64,000 nucleotides of DNA from Paucibacter sediminis (GTDB lineage: Bacteria > Pseudomonadota > Gammaproteobacteria > Burkholderiales > Burkholderiaceae_C): NCBI RefSeq assembly GCF_030254645.1, contig NZ_CP116346.1, positions 2,026,001 to 2,090,000 of the forward strand, given 5' to 3'. Under the pieces are notes generated by a model. That model saw only the letters and a list, made by a program, of their open reading frames with translations, was not told where the DNA came from and searched no databases. This document shows positions 9,779 to 18,138 of the stretch, piece after piece. How positions within the stretch are numbered: position 1 is the stretch's first letter; every line of letters starts with the position of its first letter. A program made the position numbers and the translations under genes.

Positions 9779-10758
9779 CCAAGCACTTTTCGATGCATCG
9801 ACGCGAACTCACGCTGGGCCTGGCGGCCTTGCTGGCCGGGCCATTGGCGCGCGCCCAGGGCGCCCTGCCGCGCATCCTGGTGGGCTTCCCGGCCGGCGGC
9901 TCCGTGGACACGACCGCGCGCCGCGTCGCCGAGGCCTGGCGCGGCCGCATGGCCGAATCGGTGCTGGTGGAGCAGAAGGTGGGCGCCGGCGGCCGCCTGG
10001 CGATTGCGGCGCTCAAGGACGCGGCGCCCGATGGCATGACGCTGCTGCTGAGCCCCTCGTCGATGTTCACCATCTACCCGCATGCCTATCGCAAGCTGGC
10101 CTATAAGCCGGAGTCCGATGTGGTGCCGGTGGGCCCGCTGGCGCATTCCACCTGCGGCTTTGGCGTCGGTCCGATGGTGCCGGCCACCGTCAAGACGCTG
10201 GCCCAGTTTGCCGACTGGGCGCGGGCGAATGCGCAGAGCGCCGCCTATGCCTCGCCGGCCGCGGGCGCGATGCCGCATTTCCTGGGCAACCAGTTCGAGC
10301 GCGCCGCCGGCATCAAGCTGACCCATGTGCCCTACCGCGGCGCCGCGCCCGGCATGCAGGACCTGATGGGCGGCCAGATCGCCTCGGGCTGCTTCAGCAT
10401 CGGCGATTTCCTGCCGCATCTGGCCTCGGGCCGGGTGCGCCTGCTGGGCGTGACCGACACGCGCCGTTCGCGTTTCGCGCCCGAGGTGCCGACCTTCGAG
10501 GAGCAGGGCTTCAAGGGCATCGAGGGCGTGGAGAGCTATGGCTTGTTCCTGCCGGCCAAGGCGGCGCCGGCCACCGTCGACCGCATCGCCGACCTGGTGC
10601 GCGCGGCGCTGCGCGAGACCGCGGTGGTGGAGGGCCTGGCCAAGCTCGGCTTCGAACCGTTCTCGCTGAGCGCGCCCGAATATGCGCGTCGCCTCGCGGC
10701 CGAGCGCGCGCAATGGGGGCCCATCGTCAAGGCCTCGGGCTTTTCCTCCGACGACTGA
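9775..10758 (+). CDS. Bug family periplasmic substrate-binding protein (tripartite tricarboxylate type)
   Basis: 327 residues with a signal peptide carrying an RR pair (HRRELTLGLAALLAG...ARAQ), possibly Tat. The mature start PRILVGFPAGGSVDTTARRVAEAW is the Bug/TctC hallmark, followed by VEQKVGAGG and VPYRGAAPGMQDLMGGQI. Such proteins bind carboxylates or amides in the periplasm. No TctA/TctB membrane genes are adjacent, so it is an orphan, common in Burkholderiales. Co-translated with the MarR gene, which points to the same regulon as the monooxygenase. Confidence 0.88.
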   Translation: MTKHFSMHRRELTLGLAALLAGPLARAQGALPRILVGFPAGGSVDTTARRVAEAWRGRMAESVLVEQKVGAGGRLAIAALKDAAPDGMTLLLSPSSMFTIYPHAYRKLAYKPESDVVPVGPLAHSTCGFGVGPMVPATVKTLAQFADWARANAQSAAYASPAAGAMPHFLGNQFERAAGIKLTHVPYRGAAPGMQDLMGGQIASGCFSIGDFLPHLASGRVRLLGVTDTRRSRFAPEVPTFEEQGFKGIEGVESYGLFLPAKAAPATVDRIADLVRAALRETAVVEGLAKLGFEPFSLSAPEYARRLAAERAQWGPIVKASGFSSDD

Positions 10759-10810
10759 AAGAAAAGCGGCCGAAACGGGCGGAGCGGCCGCGTCGGGGAC
10801 AATCGGCCCC

Positions 10811-12685
10811 ATGGCAGTCCTCTCAATTAGCAACGCCCATCTCGCATTCGGCCATGTCGCCCTGCTGGATGGCGCCAACTTCTCACTCGAAATCGGTGAG
10901 CGCGTCGGCCTGATCGGCCGCAACGGCACGGGCAAGTCCTCGCTGCTGAAAATCCTCGCCGGCCTGGAGAAGCTCGACGATGGCCTGCTGCAGCTGCAGC
11001 AGGGCCTCACCAGCGTCTACGTGCCGCAGGAGCCCGAGCTGCGTGCCGATGCCACCATCTTCGAGGTGGTGAGCGAGGGCGTGGCCGAGGCCAAGGCGCT
11101 GCGCGCGCGCTACGAGATCCACGACGAGAACGACGACCTCGCCTGGGTGCAGGAACGCATCGAGCACATCGGTGCCTGGAACTGGGAACAGCGCGTCGAC
11201 GAGACCCTGCAGCGCCTGGGCCTGGACGGCTCGCGCCTGGTGGGCGCGCTCTCGGGCGGACTGAAGAAGCGCGTCGCCCTGGGCCGCGCCCTGGTGGCAC
11301 AGCCCGACGTGCTGCTGCTGGACGAGCCCACCAACCACCTGGACCTGGACGCCATCACCTGGCTGGAGGAGTTGCTCAACAACTTCAAGGGTTCGCTGCT
11401 GCTGATCACCCACGACCGCGCCTTCCTCGACAACGTCGCCAACCGCATCGTCGAGCTGGACCGCGGCCAGCTGCGCGGCTACCCCGGCAACTTCGCGGCC
11501 TTCACCGCCGCCAAGGAATACGAGCTGCAGAACGAGGCGCTCTTCAATGCCCGCTTCGACAAGCTGCTGGCGCAGGAAGAGGTGTGGATACGCAAGGGTG
11601 TGGAAGCGCGCCGTACGCGCAGCGTGGCGCGCATCCAGCGCCTGGAGGCGATGCGCCTGGCGCATGCGGCGCGCCGCGATGTGCAGGGCAAGGTCAAGCT
11701 GGACATCGACACCGGCGGCGCCAGCGGCAAGATCGTGGCCGAGCTGGAGAATGTGTTCAAGAGCTATGGCGATCGCACCATCGTGCGCGACTTCACCGCC
11801 ACCATCCTGCGCGGCGACAAGGTCGGCCTGGTGGGCCCCAACGGCGCCGGTAAGACCACGCTGCTGAAACTGATCCTGGGCGAGCTGGCACCCGACAGCG
11901 GCGAGGTGCGCCAGGGCTCGCGCCTCTCGGTGGCCTATTTCGACCAGATGCGCGACACGCTCAATCTGGACGCGACCCTGGCCGACACCATCAGCCCCGG
12001 CAGCGAGTGGATCGAGATCGGCAGCCAGAAGAAGCATGTGAAAAGCTATCTGGGCGACTTCCTGTTCTCGCCCGCGCGCGCCAACTCGCCGGTGAAGAGC
12101 CTCTCCGGCGGCGAACGCAACCGCCTGCTGCTGGCGCGCCTGTTCGCGCGCCCCGCCAATGTGCTGGTGCTGGACGAGCCCACCAACGACCTCGACATCG
12201 AGACCCTGGAGCTGCTGGAAGAGCTGCTGGCCGAGTACGACGGCACCGTCTTCCTGGTCAGCCATGACCGGCGCTTCCTCGACAACGTCGTCACCTCCAC
12301 CATCGTCAGCGAGGGCGACGGGCGCTGGCGCGAGTACGAGGGCGGGGTGCAGGACTGGCTGCTGCAATCCAAGCGTGCCGCGGCGCTGCAAGCCAAGCAG
12401 GCGCCGGCGCCCGCACCGGCCCCCGCGCCCGCACCGGCTGTGGCAGCGGCCCCGGCGGCGCCGAAGCGCAAGCTCAGCTACAAGGAGCAGCGCGAGCTGG
12501 ACGAGTTGCCCGCACGCATCGAGGCGCTGGAGACCGAGCAGGCCCAGGTGGCCGCCCTGCTGGCCGGCACCGAGCTCTACACCCAGGGTGCCGCGCGCCT
12601 GGCCGAGGTGACGGCGCGCGCCGGCCAGATCGAGGACGAGCTGATGGGCTTGCTGGAGCGCTGGGAGGCGCTCGGCGCGCGCTGA
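10811..12685 (+). CDS. uup: ABC-F family ATPase, Uup-like
   Basis: 624 residues, no membrane segments. Two ABC cassettes: Walker A GRNGTGKSS and GPNGAGKTT, signatures LSGGLKKR and LSGGERNR, and Walker B LLLDEPTNHLD and LVLDEPTNDLD. After a PAPAPAPAPAP linker (about residues 533-547) comes the C-terminal coiled coil typical of Uup (RELDELPARIEALE...). ABC-F proteins act on ribosomes or, for Uup, also affect precise excision. ATG at 10811 is the family start; the frame is open further upstream only as an overlap of the binding-protein gene. Confidence 0.9.
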   Translation: MAVLSISNAHLAFGHVALLDGANFSLEIGERVGLIGRNGTGKSSLLKILAGLEKLDDGLLQLQQGLTSVYVPQEPELRADATIFEVVSEGVAEAKALRARYEIHDENDDLAWVQERIEHIGAWNWEQRVDETLQRLGLDGSRLVGALSGGLKKRVALGRALVAQPDVLLLDEPTNHLDLDAITWLEELLNNFKGSLLLITHDRAFLDNVANRIVELDRGQLRGYPGNFAAFTAAKEYELQNEALFNARFDKLLAQEEVWIRKGVEARRTRSVARIQRLEAMRLAHAARRDVQGKVKLDIDTGGASGKIVAELENVFKSYGDRTIVRDFTATILRGDKVGLVGPNGAGKTTLLKLILGELAPDSGEVRQGSRLSVAYFDQMRDTLNLDATLADTISPGSEWIEIGSQKKHVKSYLGDFLFSPARANSPVKSLSGGERNRLLLARLFARPANVLVLDEPTNDLDIETLELLEELLAEYDGTVFLVSHDRRFLDNVVTSTIVSEGDGRWREYEGGVQDWLLQSKRAAALQAKQAPAPAPAPAPAPAVAAAPAAPKRKLSYKEQRELDELPARIEALETEQAQVAALLAGTELYTQGAARLAEVTARAGQIEDELMGLLERWEALGAR

Positions 12686-12688
12686 GGC

Positions 12689-14113
12689 CTAGCGCCTCTC
12701 GCGCAGCTGCTGCAGCAGGCGCCAGAAGCGCGCGTCCTGCGAGGTGGCGAAGTTGATGCGCATCAGCGTGCCGGCGCGGCGCGTCGGGCTGAACAGCAGG
12801 CCCGGCGCGATCAGCCAGCCGGCATCCAGCATGCGCTGCGCCAGGCGCTCGGTGTCCATGCCCACCTCCAGCCAGCCGAACAGGCCTTGCGGCGGGGTCA
12901 CGAATTCGCAGCCGGCCTCCTCGGCCAGGCGCACGACGCGCTGGCGCGCCGCATCCAGCCGGGTGATGACGCGCTCGGCGTGGCGGCGCAGCTGGCCCTG
13001 CTCCAGGCAGATCGCCACCGCGCGGTCCATCATCGGGCTGGTGGTGAGGGTGGAGAGCAGTTTCAGCTCGGTGAGCTGGTGCACCTTGTCGGCGCTGGCC
13101 GCCACATAGCCGACGCGCCAGGCCGGCGTGAGGATCTTGGAAAAGCCCGACACATAGAGCGTGCGCTTGAGCCCGTCCAGGGCCGAGAGCCGCGGCGCAT
13201 GGTTGGGCGCCAGGAAGGCATAGGTGTCGTCCTCCACGATCATCAGGTCGGCCGCCTCGGCAAGCTTGAGGATCTGGTGCGCGCTGGCCAGCGAGAGGCT
13301 GTGGCCGGTGGGGTTGTGCAGCACCGAGACCGTCACATACATGCGCGGCCGGTGCTCCTCGATGAGGCGCGCCATCACGTCCAGATCGGGGCCCTGCTGG
13401 CCGCGCGGCACCGGCAGCAGGCGCATGCCCGCCTGCGACAGGCGTGCGTACTCGATCGCCCAGCCGGGGTCGTCCACCAGCACCGCATCGCCGGGGCTCA
13501 GCAGGCTGCGCGTGATCAGGTCCAGCGCATGGGTGGCGCCCACGGTGCTGACGATCTGCTCGGGCGCGGCATGCACGCCGATGTCCTCCAGCCGGCGCGC
13601 CAGCGCGGCGCGCAGGCGCGGGTCGCCACCGGGCTCGCCGTACTGCAGGGCCAGCTGGTCTGGCTCCTCGCTCTGGCTGACGACGCGGCGCATCGCGCTC
13701 TGCAGCATCGGCAGGTCCAGCCAGTCGCCCGGCAGGGTGCCCAGGCCCGGCGCATGGCGCGCGTCGGCCTGGAACATGCCGCGTATCAGGGCCGAGGCGT
13801 CGATCGGTGCGTTGCCCGCCGGGCTGGGGGCGGGCTGCTTGGCGTGCGGGCGTGCATCACGGAGATCACGCACGAAGAAGCCGCGCTGCTTGCGCGCCTC
13901 CAGCATGCCCGAGGCCAGCAGCTGGTCGTAGGCTGCCACCACCGTGTAGGGGCTCACGCCATGGTGGCGCGCACATTCGCGCACCGAGGGCAGGCGCGCG
14001 CCCGGCAGCAGCAGGCGCTGCTGGATGCGTTCGGCAAAGCGCAGCGCCAGCTGCTGGGCCAGCGGGGTGCTGGCATCGCGCGAGAGGGGTGAGGCGGCGG
14101 CGCTGTGGCTCAT
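12689..14113 (-). CDS. MocR-type regulator (GntR winged helix fused to aminotransferase fold)
   Basis: 474 residues. The N-terminal GntR wHTH (about residues 10-80: LPSVRECARHHGVSPYTVVAAYDQLLASGMLEARKQRG contains the recognition helix) is joined by a Pro/Ala linker to a type I aminotransferase fold with LQYGEPGGDPRLR, LHNPTGHS and the PLP lysine in SGFSKILTP. Such proteins sense PLP and an amino compound rather than transaminate. The upstream half-sites (14142-14175) are shared with the EamA and phzF promoters, so these are proposed targets. The gene converges on uup. Confidence 0.9.
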   Translation of the reverse strand: MSHSAAASPLSRDASTPLAQQLALRFAERIQQRLLLPGARLPSVRECARHHGVSPYTVVAAYDQLLASGMLEARKQRGFFVRDLRDARPHAKQPAPSPAGNAPIDASALIRGMFQADARHAPGLGTLPGDWLDLPMLQSAMRRVVSQSEEPDQLALQYGEPGGDPRLRAALARRLEDIGVHAAPEQIVSTVGATHALDLITRSLLSPGDAVLVDDPGWAIEYARLSQAGMRLLPVPRGQQGPDLDVMARLIEEHRPRMYVTVSVLHNPTGHSLSLASAHQILKLAEAADLMIVEDDTYAFLAPNHAPRLSALDGLKRTLYVSGFSKILTPAWRVGYVAASADKVHQLTELKLLSTLTTSPMMDRAVAICLEQGQLRRHAERVITRLDAARQRVVRLAEEAGCEFVTPPQGLFGWLEVGMDTERLAQRMLDAGWLIAPGLLFSPTRRAGTLMRINFATSQDARFWRLLQQLRERR

Positions 14114-14141
14114 GGTGGGCTCTCCGGCAATGAACGAACAA

Positions 14142-14175
14142 CAATGCAGCAGCCAAGTGTACTGGTGCTGTATTG
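14142..14175. promoter_or_regulatory. MocR-type half-site cluster at the mocR promoter
   Basis: CAATGCAG (14142-14149, one base off CAATACAG), TGTACTGG (14158-14165) and CTGTATTG (14168-14175) lie just upstream of the mocR start at 14113. The same words occur at 17126-17174 and 26286-26323. Position suits autoregulation. Confidence 0.5.
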
Positions 14176-14199
14176 CTCCGGCGTCCTGCCGGCGCCCCC

Positions 14200-14754
14200 T
14201 CAGGGGCAGCCGCGCGGGCTGGCCTGGGCGCCGCTGCTGAGCTTTTGCAGCTGCAGCAGGGCCAGCACCTGGCCGCTGGCGCTGCGCAGCTCCAGCTGCA
14301 GGCGCGGCGTGCCGTCGCTGCTGGGCGCCAAGGCCTGCACGGTGCCCATCGCCAGCACCGGCTGGATCAGGCCGGCATCCAGGTAGCCGCCGAAGAAGGC
14401 GGCCGCGCCGCTGCCCGGCTGGCCCCATTCACCGCTATAGCTCAGGCGTGGGCAGCCGCCCTCCAGCTTGAGCTCGTTGCCCTCGAAGCTCAGCACGAAT
14501 TCGGGGTTGCTGGCGCTGCTGGCGTACAGCACCTTGGCGGTGCCGGGGTGGTCGGGCGAGACGCCGCTGCTACCGGGCGGCAGGCCGCAGGCCAGCTGGT
14601 CGGCCCAGGGGGCGCTGCACAGGGGGGCCGACTTGGCACCCGCCAGGGCCAGATAGCCGTGCGATTCGGTGGTCAGGCCCGAGCCTCCCGTGCCCGGCCC
14701 GCAGGCGCTCAGCAGCAGGCCCAGCAGGCCCGCGAGCAGATGGTTGGGCTTCAT
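14200..14754 (-). CDS. Small lipoprotein of unknown function
   Basis: 184 residues. The start MKPNHLLAGLLGLLLSACG is a lipoprotein signal with Cys18 as the acylation site. A Gly/Ser-rich linker follows, then a domain with three further cysteines (LCSAPW, LACGLPP, GGCPRL) and an end rich in Gln and Leu. Its start overlaps the stop of the DUF6502 gene by 4 bases, so the two form one translational unit. No family recognised. Confidence 0.6.
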   Translation of the reverse strand: MKPNHLLAGLLGLLLSACGPGTGGSGLTTESHGYLALAGAKSAPLCSAPWADQLACGLPPGSSGVSPDHPGTAKVLYASSASNPEFVLSFEGNELKLEGGCPRLSYSGEWGQPGSGAAAFFGGYLDAGLIQPVLAMGTVQALAPSSDGTPRLQLELRSASGQVLALLQLQKLSSGAQASPRGCP

Positions 14755-15578
14755 GGCTTCTCTCCCTCATTCATGGGTTCTGCATAGAAATAGACGCCGA
14801 AGCGGGCCCGTTGGTTCTTCTGTGCCGCTTCGGCATGCTGGGCATCGTCATTGAAACGGTCCTGGGCTTCCTGCATCACCAGCTTGAAAGCCTGGCGCCA
14901 GGCCTGGCGCGAGACCTGGTGCAGCCGCGCCACCGAGGCCGGCGTGAGTTCGTCCACGAAGATGGATTGCTCCAGGAACTTGTCCTCGCCCAGCAGGTTG
15001 GCGGTGCCCGCCGAGAGCGCATCGCGCAGGTTGTCGGCGCACAGCCAGGCCAGTTCTTCCAGGCCCTGGCGGGGCGTGAATTCCTCGGCCAGCAGGCGTA
15101 TGCCTTCCGGCTCTTCGGCCACGCCGCCCAGGCGCAGCAATTCGTCCAGCACCGCGCGCGGCCGCACATCGCTGCTGACGCGGGTGACGAGGGCGTCGAA
15201 GCTGTCGTCGCCGGCGCTGCGCGGCAGCAGCTTGGGGCGGCCCTGGGCGTCCAGGAAGGGGGCGTCGTTGAGCCAGCGGCCCACCACCTCGGCCGCCAGG
15301 CTGAGCGGGCGGAAGGCCTCGGCATCGGCGGCCTTGACCTCGGCGGGGCGCGTCAGGTTGCGCACATCGCGCCGGTGCACGCCCGACAGCAGGCTCACCG
15401 CGCTATCGGTCTGCGGCATGCCGCGCTGCTTCAGTTCCTGCTGCGCGGCGGCCAGGAATTCGGTCTTCAAGGCCTGGGCGAAGGCCGGGTAGGCGACGCC
15501 GCTCTTGATCAGCATGCGTGCCAGCGGCCGCACGACCTTGAGGCTGAACTCCAGCGCCAATGTGGCCGCGGACTTCAT
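14751..15578 (-). CDS. DUF6502 family protein
   Basis: 275 residues, soluble and helical, with no signal peptide. The N-terminus SLKVVRPLARMLIKSGVAYPAFAQALKTEF followed by DSAVSLLSGVHRRDVRNLT resembles a winged-helix-like segment and is typical of DUF6502, a family common in Burkholderiales with no firm function. First gene of a two-gene unit with the lipoprotein. The upstream 209 bases are shared with the rightward PrcB-type lipoprotein gene. Confidence 0.65.
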   Translation of the reverse strand: MKSAATLALEFSLKVVRPLARMLIKSGVAYPAFAQALKTEFLAAAQQELKQRGMPQTDSAVSLLSGVHRRDVRNLTRPAEVKAADAEAFRPLSLAAEVVGRWLNDAPFLDAQGRPKLLPRSAGDDSFDALVTRVSSDVRPRAVLDELLRLGGVAEEPEGIRLLAEEFTPRQGLEELAWLCADNLRDALSAGTANLLGEDKFLEQSIFVDELTPASVARLHQVSRQAWRQAFKLVMQEAQDRFNDDAQHAEAAQKNQRARFGVYFYAEPMNEGEKP

Positions 15579-15655
15579 GCGCGGCTCCGCCCGGCGCGGC
15601 CTGCGCTCCTGCGTGGGTTGGTGTTCACTGCCTGTGGCATGGCGGCTGGGCCTCG

Positions 15656-15694
15656 TCTGGGTCTGGGGTCTGGGGTCTGGGGTCTGGGGTCTGG
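15656..15694 (+). repeat. TCTGGGG tandem repeat, G-quadruplex motif
   Basis: Four full copies of TCTGGGG (15662-15689) flanked by partial copies. Four GGGG runs with three 3-base TCT loops fall at 15665-15689, an ideal four-tier G-quadruplex pattern on the plus strand, in the gap between divergent genes and 36 bases upstream of a -35 box. Confidence 0.75.
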
Positions 15695-15724
15695 CCTTGC
15701 GGCACGGCCGGCATTGTCAACCGG

Positions 15725-15755
15725 TTGACGTGGACTTTGATGTGTGGAATATTAT
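15725..15755 (+). promoter_or_regulatory. Promoter of the PrcB-type lipoprotein gene
   Basis: TTGACG (15725-15730) and TATTAT (15750-15755) with a 19-base spacer, or AATATT (15748-15753) with 17. TGTGG-N9-CCACA (15743-15761) spans the -10 and could be an operator. The AT-rich patch stands out from its surroundings. A strong GGAGGAGG ribosome site precedes the ATG at 15788. Confidence 0.6.
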
Positions 15756-15787
15756 CCCACATCGCACTCAAACGGAGGAGGAAAGCG

Positions 15788-17104
15788 ATGACGAAAGTGA
15801 AAGCAAGCAACAACAACAGCGCAATGCGCGTGATGCTGATGGCGGGGCTGGTGGCGGCGGGGCTGAGCGCCTGCGGCGGCGGTGGCAGCGAGACCGCCAA
15901 GCCGCTGGCCCTGCAGGGCACGGCGGCCGTGGGGCTGGCGGTGGCGGGTGGCCAGGTGCGCGCCAAATGCCTGAAGGGCGAGGGCACGACCAGCACCGCG
16001 GCGGACGGCAGCTACAAGCTGAGCATTCCCGCGGGCGAGCTGCCCTGCGCCCTGGAGCTCACCCATGCCAGCAGCGGCCTGCAGCTGCGCTCGCTGGCGG
16101 TGCCCGGCGGCAACGGCGAAATGGCCAACCTGACCCTGCTGACCGAGATGGTCACGACCAGGCTGGCGCGGCGCGATGCCGCGGCCTACTTCGCCGGCTT
16201 CGATGCCGCGGCCGGCAAGGCCCTCAGCGTCGACAAGGTCAAGCTGGCCCAGGCCGATGTGAGCAAGCTGCTGGCGCCCACCACCGAGATCCGCAACCTG
16301 GGAGACTTCCTCGGCACGCCGCTGAAGGCCGCCACGTCCGCCAACCCCAACCAGGGCGACGCGCAGGACAAGCTGCTGGACGCCCTGCACATGCGGCTCA
16401 GCAAGGCCCGCCAAGTGCAGTTGCTGGGCGTGCTGGCGAATGCCGCCGATCCGGTGGACCCAGCGCCGTTCCAGCCCTGGATCACGGTGGAGCCGCAGGC
16501 CGTGAGCATGCTGGCCGGCGCCAGCCAGACCCTGATGGCCGACCTCAACTACCCGCCCAATGTGGTCTATGTGCGCCTGCCGGTGAAGTGGGCGCTGCAG
16601 GAGGCCAATGGCGGCGCGGTCGAGGCACTCAACGGCCGCTATACCGCGCCGATGGCCAACGGTGTCTACCATGTGCGCGCCACGCGCGAGGATTTTGGCA
16701 GCGTGAGCGCCGATGTCACGGTGACGGTGGGTCAGTTGCTGAGCCTGGACCAGCGCAGCATCTCGGGCGTCAAGAAGGCGCGCAATGCGGCGGTGCTCGA
16801 TCAGGCTGCCTGGGCCGAGCTGTGGAACCAGCATGTGGCCGGTAACTCGCCGGCACCGGCCCTGCCGGCGGTGGACTTCGGCACCCAGATGGTGGTGGCG
16901 GTGTTCCTGGGTGAGCGCGCCAACGGCTGCGCCAGCGTGGCGATCAGCGGGGTTGCGTCGAACGGCGCGGCGCTGCAGGTGGCGTACCAGGAAGGCAAGC
17001 CGCCGGCCGACAACGTGAGCTGCACGCAGGTGGTCAGCGCCCCGGCGCACCTGGTCAGGCTGCCCAGGTCGGCGCTGCCGGTGGAGTTCGTGCTGAAGCC
17101 CTGA
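15788..17104 (+). CDS. Lipoprotein with C-terminal PrcB-like domain
   Basis: 438 residues. A lipobox ends at Cys29 (GLSAC), followed by GGGGSE. Residues about 40-110 resemble a carboxypeptidase-regulatory-like beta domain (AADGSYKLSIPAGELPCALEL). A middle Ig-like part (about 240-320, WITVEPQAVSMLAGASQTLMADL) leads to a C-terminal domain with VDFGTQMVVAVFLGERANGCASVAI, which resembles the PrcB C-terminal domain. Likely an outer-membrane-anchored surface or periplasmic protein. The ATG at 15788 has the best ribosome site in the area. Role unknown. Confidence 0.65.
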   Translation: MTKVKASNNNSAMRVMLMAGLVAAGLSACGGGGSETAKPLALQGTAAVGLAVAGGQVRAKCLKGEGTTSTAADGSYKLSIPAGELPCALELTHASSGLQLRSLAVPGGNGEMANLTLLTEMVTTRLARRDAAAYFAGFDAAAGKALSVDKVKLAQADVSKLLAPTTEIRNLGDFLGTPLKAATSANPNQGDAQDKLLDALHMRLSKARQVQLLGVLANAADPVDPAPFQPWITVEPQAVSMLAGASQTLMADLNYPPNVVYVRLPVKWALQEANGGAVEALNGRYTAPMANGVYHVRATREDFGSVSADVTVTVGQLLSLDQRSISGVKKARNAAVLDQAAWAELWNQHVAGNSPAPALPAVDFGTQMVVAVFLGERANGCASVAISGVASNGAALQVAYQEGKPPADNVSCTQVVSAPAHLVRLPRSALPVEFVLKP

Positions 17105-17124
17105 CCGGCTGTGCTGGTCAGCAT

Positions 17125-17174
17125 GCCAATACAGAAAAGCTGGCTGATCGGCTGACTGTATTGGCCATGTACTG
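17125..17174. promoter_or_regulatory. Predicted MocR operator before the EamA operon
   Basis: GCCAATACAG (17125-17134) and its exact inverse CTGTATTGGC (17156-17165) are separated by 21 bases; TGTACTG follows at 17168-17174. The CAATACAG-N21-CTGTAYTGG layout is repeated in front of phzF with the same 21-base gap. It ends 22 bases before the EamA start. Confidence 0.65.
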
Positions 17175-17196
17175 CATCCGGCCATAGACTGGCCGG

Positions 17197-18138
17197 ATGC
17201 CTTCGCAGCCCCAAGCCCTCCCATCCACGGCCTCCAGCGCGCCCGCCGATCTGCGCCGCGGCCTGGCCCTGGGGGCGCTGGGGGTGTTCATCTTTGCGCT
17301 GAGCATCCCGATGACGCGCCTGGCCAGCGGCAGCGCCGAGGCGCCGCAACTGCCGCCCGAGTTCGTGGCGCTGGGGCGTGCGGCGCTGGCGGGGCTGCTG
17401 TCGATCGCCTATCTGCGCTGGACCGGGGCGCCGCGCCCGCAGGGGCGCCAATGGGCGCTGCTGGCTTTCACCGCCCTGGGCGTGGTGTTCGGCTGGCCGC
17501 TGCTGCTGGGTTATGCGGTGCGCCAGGTCGATGCCGTGCATGCCTCGGTGATCTCGGGCGTGCTGCCGCTGGCCACCGCGGTGATCGCGGCCCTGGCGTT
17601 GCGCCAGCGTCCCAGCCTGGGTTTCTGGGCCTGCGCGGTGGCCGGGCTGGCCCTGGTGCTGGGCTTTGCCTGGTGGCGCGGCGCGGCCGGCTTGCAGACG
17701 GCCGACCTGCTGCTGCTGGGCGCGGTGCTGAGCGCCGCGGCCGGCTATGTCAGCGGCGCCCAGCTGAGTGCGGCCATCAAGCCCGAGCAGGTGATCAGCT
17801 GGGTGCTGGTGCTGAGCCTGCCGCTGACGCTGCCCGCGGCCTGGCTGTTCTGGCCCGCGCAGCCGATCCGCGCGGCGGCCTGGGGCGGCTTTCTGTACGT
17901 GGCGCTGTTTTCGATGTGGCTGGGCTTCTTTGCCTGGTACCGGGCGCTGGCCCTGGGTGGCGCGGTGCGCGTCAGCCAGGTGCAGGTGCTGCAACCCTTT
18001 CTGTCCATGCTGCTGGCCGTGCCGATCCTGGGCGAGGCGCTGGATGGCGTGACCCTGCTGTTTGCGCTGGCGGTGATTGCCGTGGTCTGGCTGGGCAAGC
18101 GCATGCCCGTGCACGCGCTCGCACAGGAGGCGCGATGA
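17197..18138 (+). CDS. EamA/DMT family exporter
   Basis: 313 residues with ten predicted membrane helices in two EamA repeats (about residues 20-150 and 165-300). DMT proteins of this type usually export amino acids or related metabolites. The stop overlaps the racemase start (ATGA). With racemase and aminotransferase genes downstream and a putative MocR operator upstream, an amino-acid-related substrate is likely, but which one cannot be read from sequence. Confidence 0.85.
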   Translation: MPSQPQALPSTASSAPADLRRGLALGALGVFIFALSIPMTRLASGSAEAPQLPPEFVALGRAALAGLLSIAYLRWTGAPRPQGRQWALLAFTALGVVFGWPLLLGYAVRQVDAVHASVISGVLPLATAVIAALALRQRPSLGFWACAVAGLALVLGFAWWRGAAGLQTADLLLLGAVLSAAAGYVSGAQLSAAIKPEQVISWVLVLSLPLTLPAAWLFWPAQPIRAAAWGGFLYVALFSMWLGFFAWYRALALGGAVRVSQVQVLQPFLSMLLAVPILGEALDGVTLLFALAVIAVVWLGKRMPVHALAQEAR

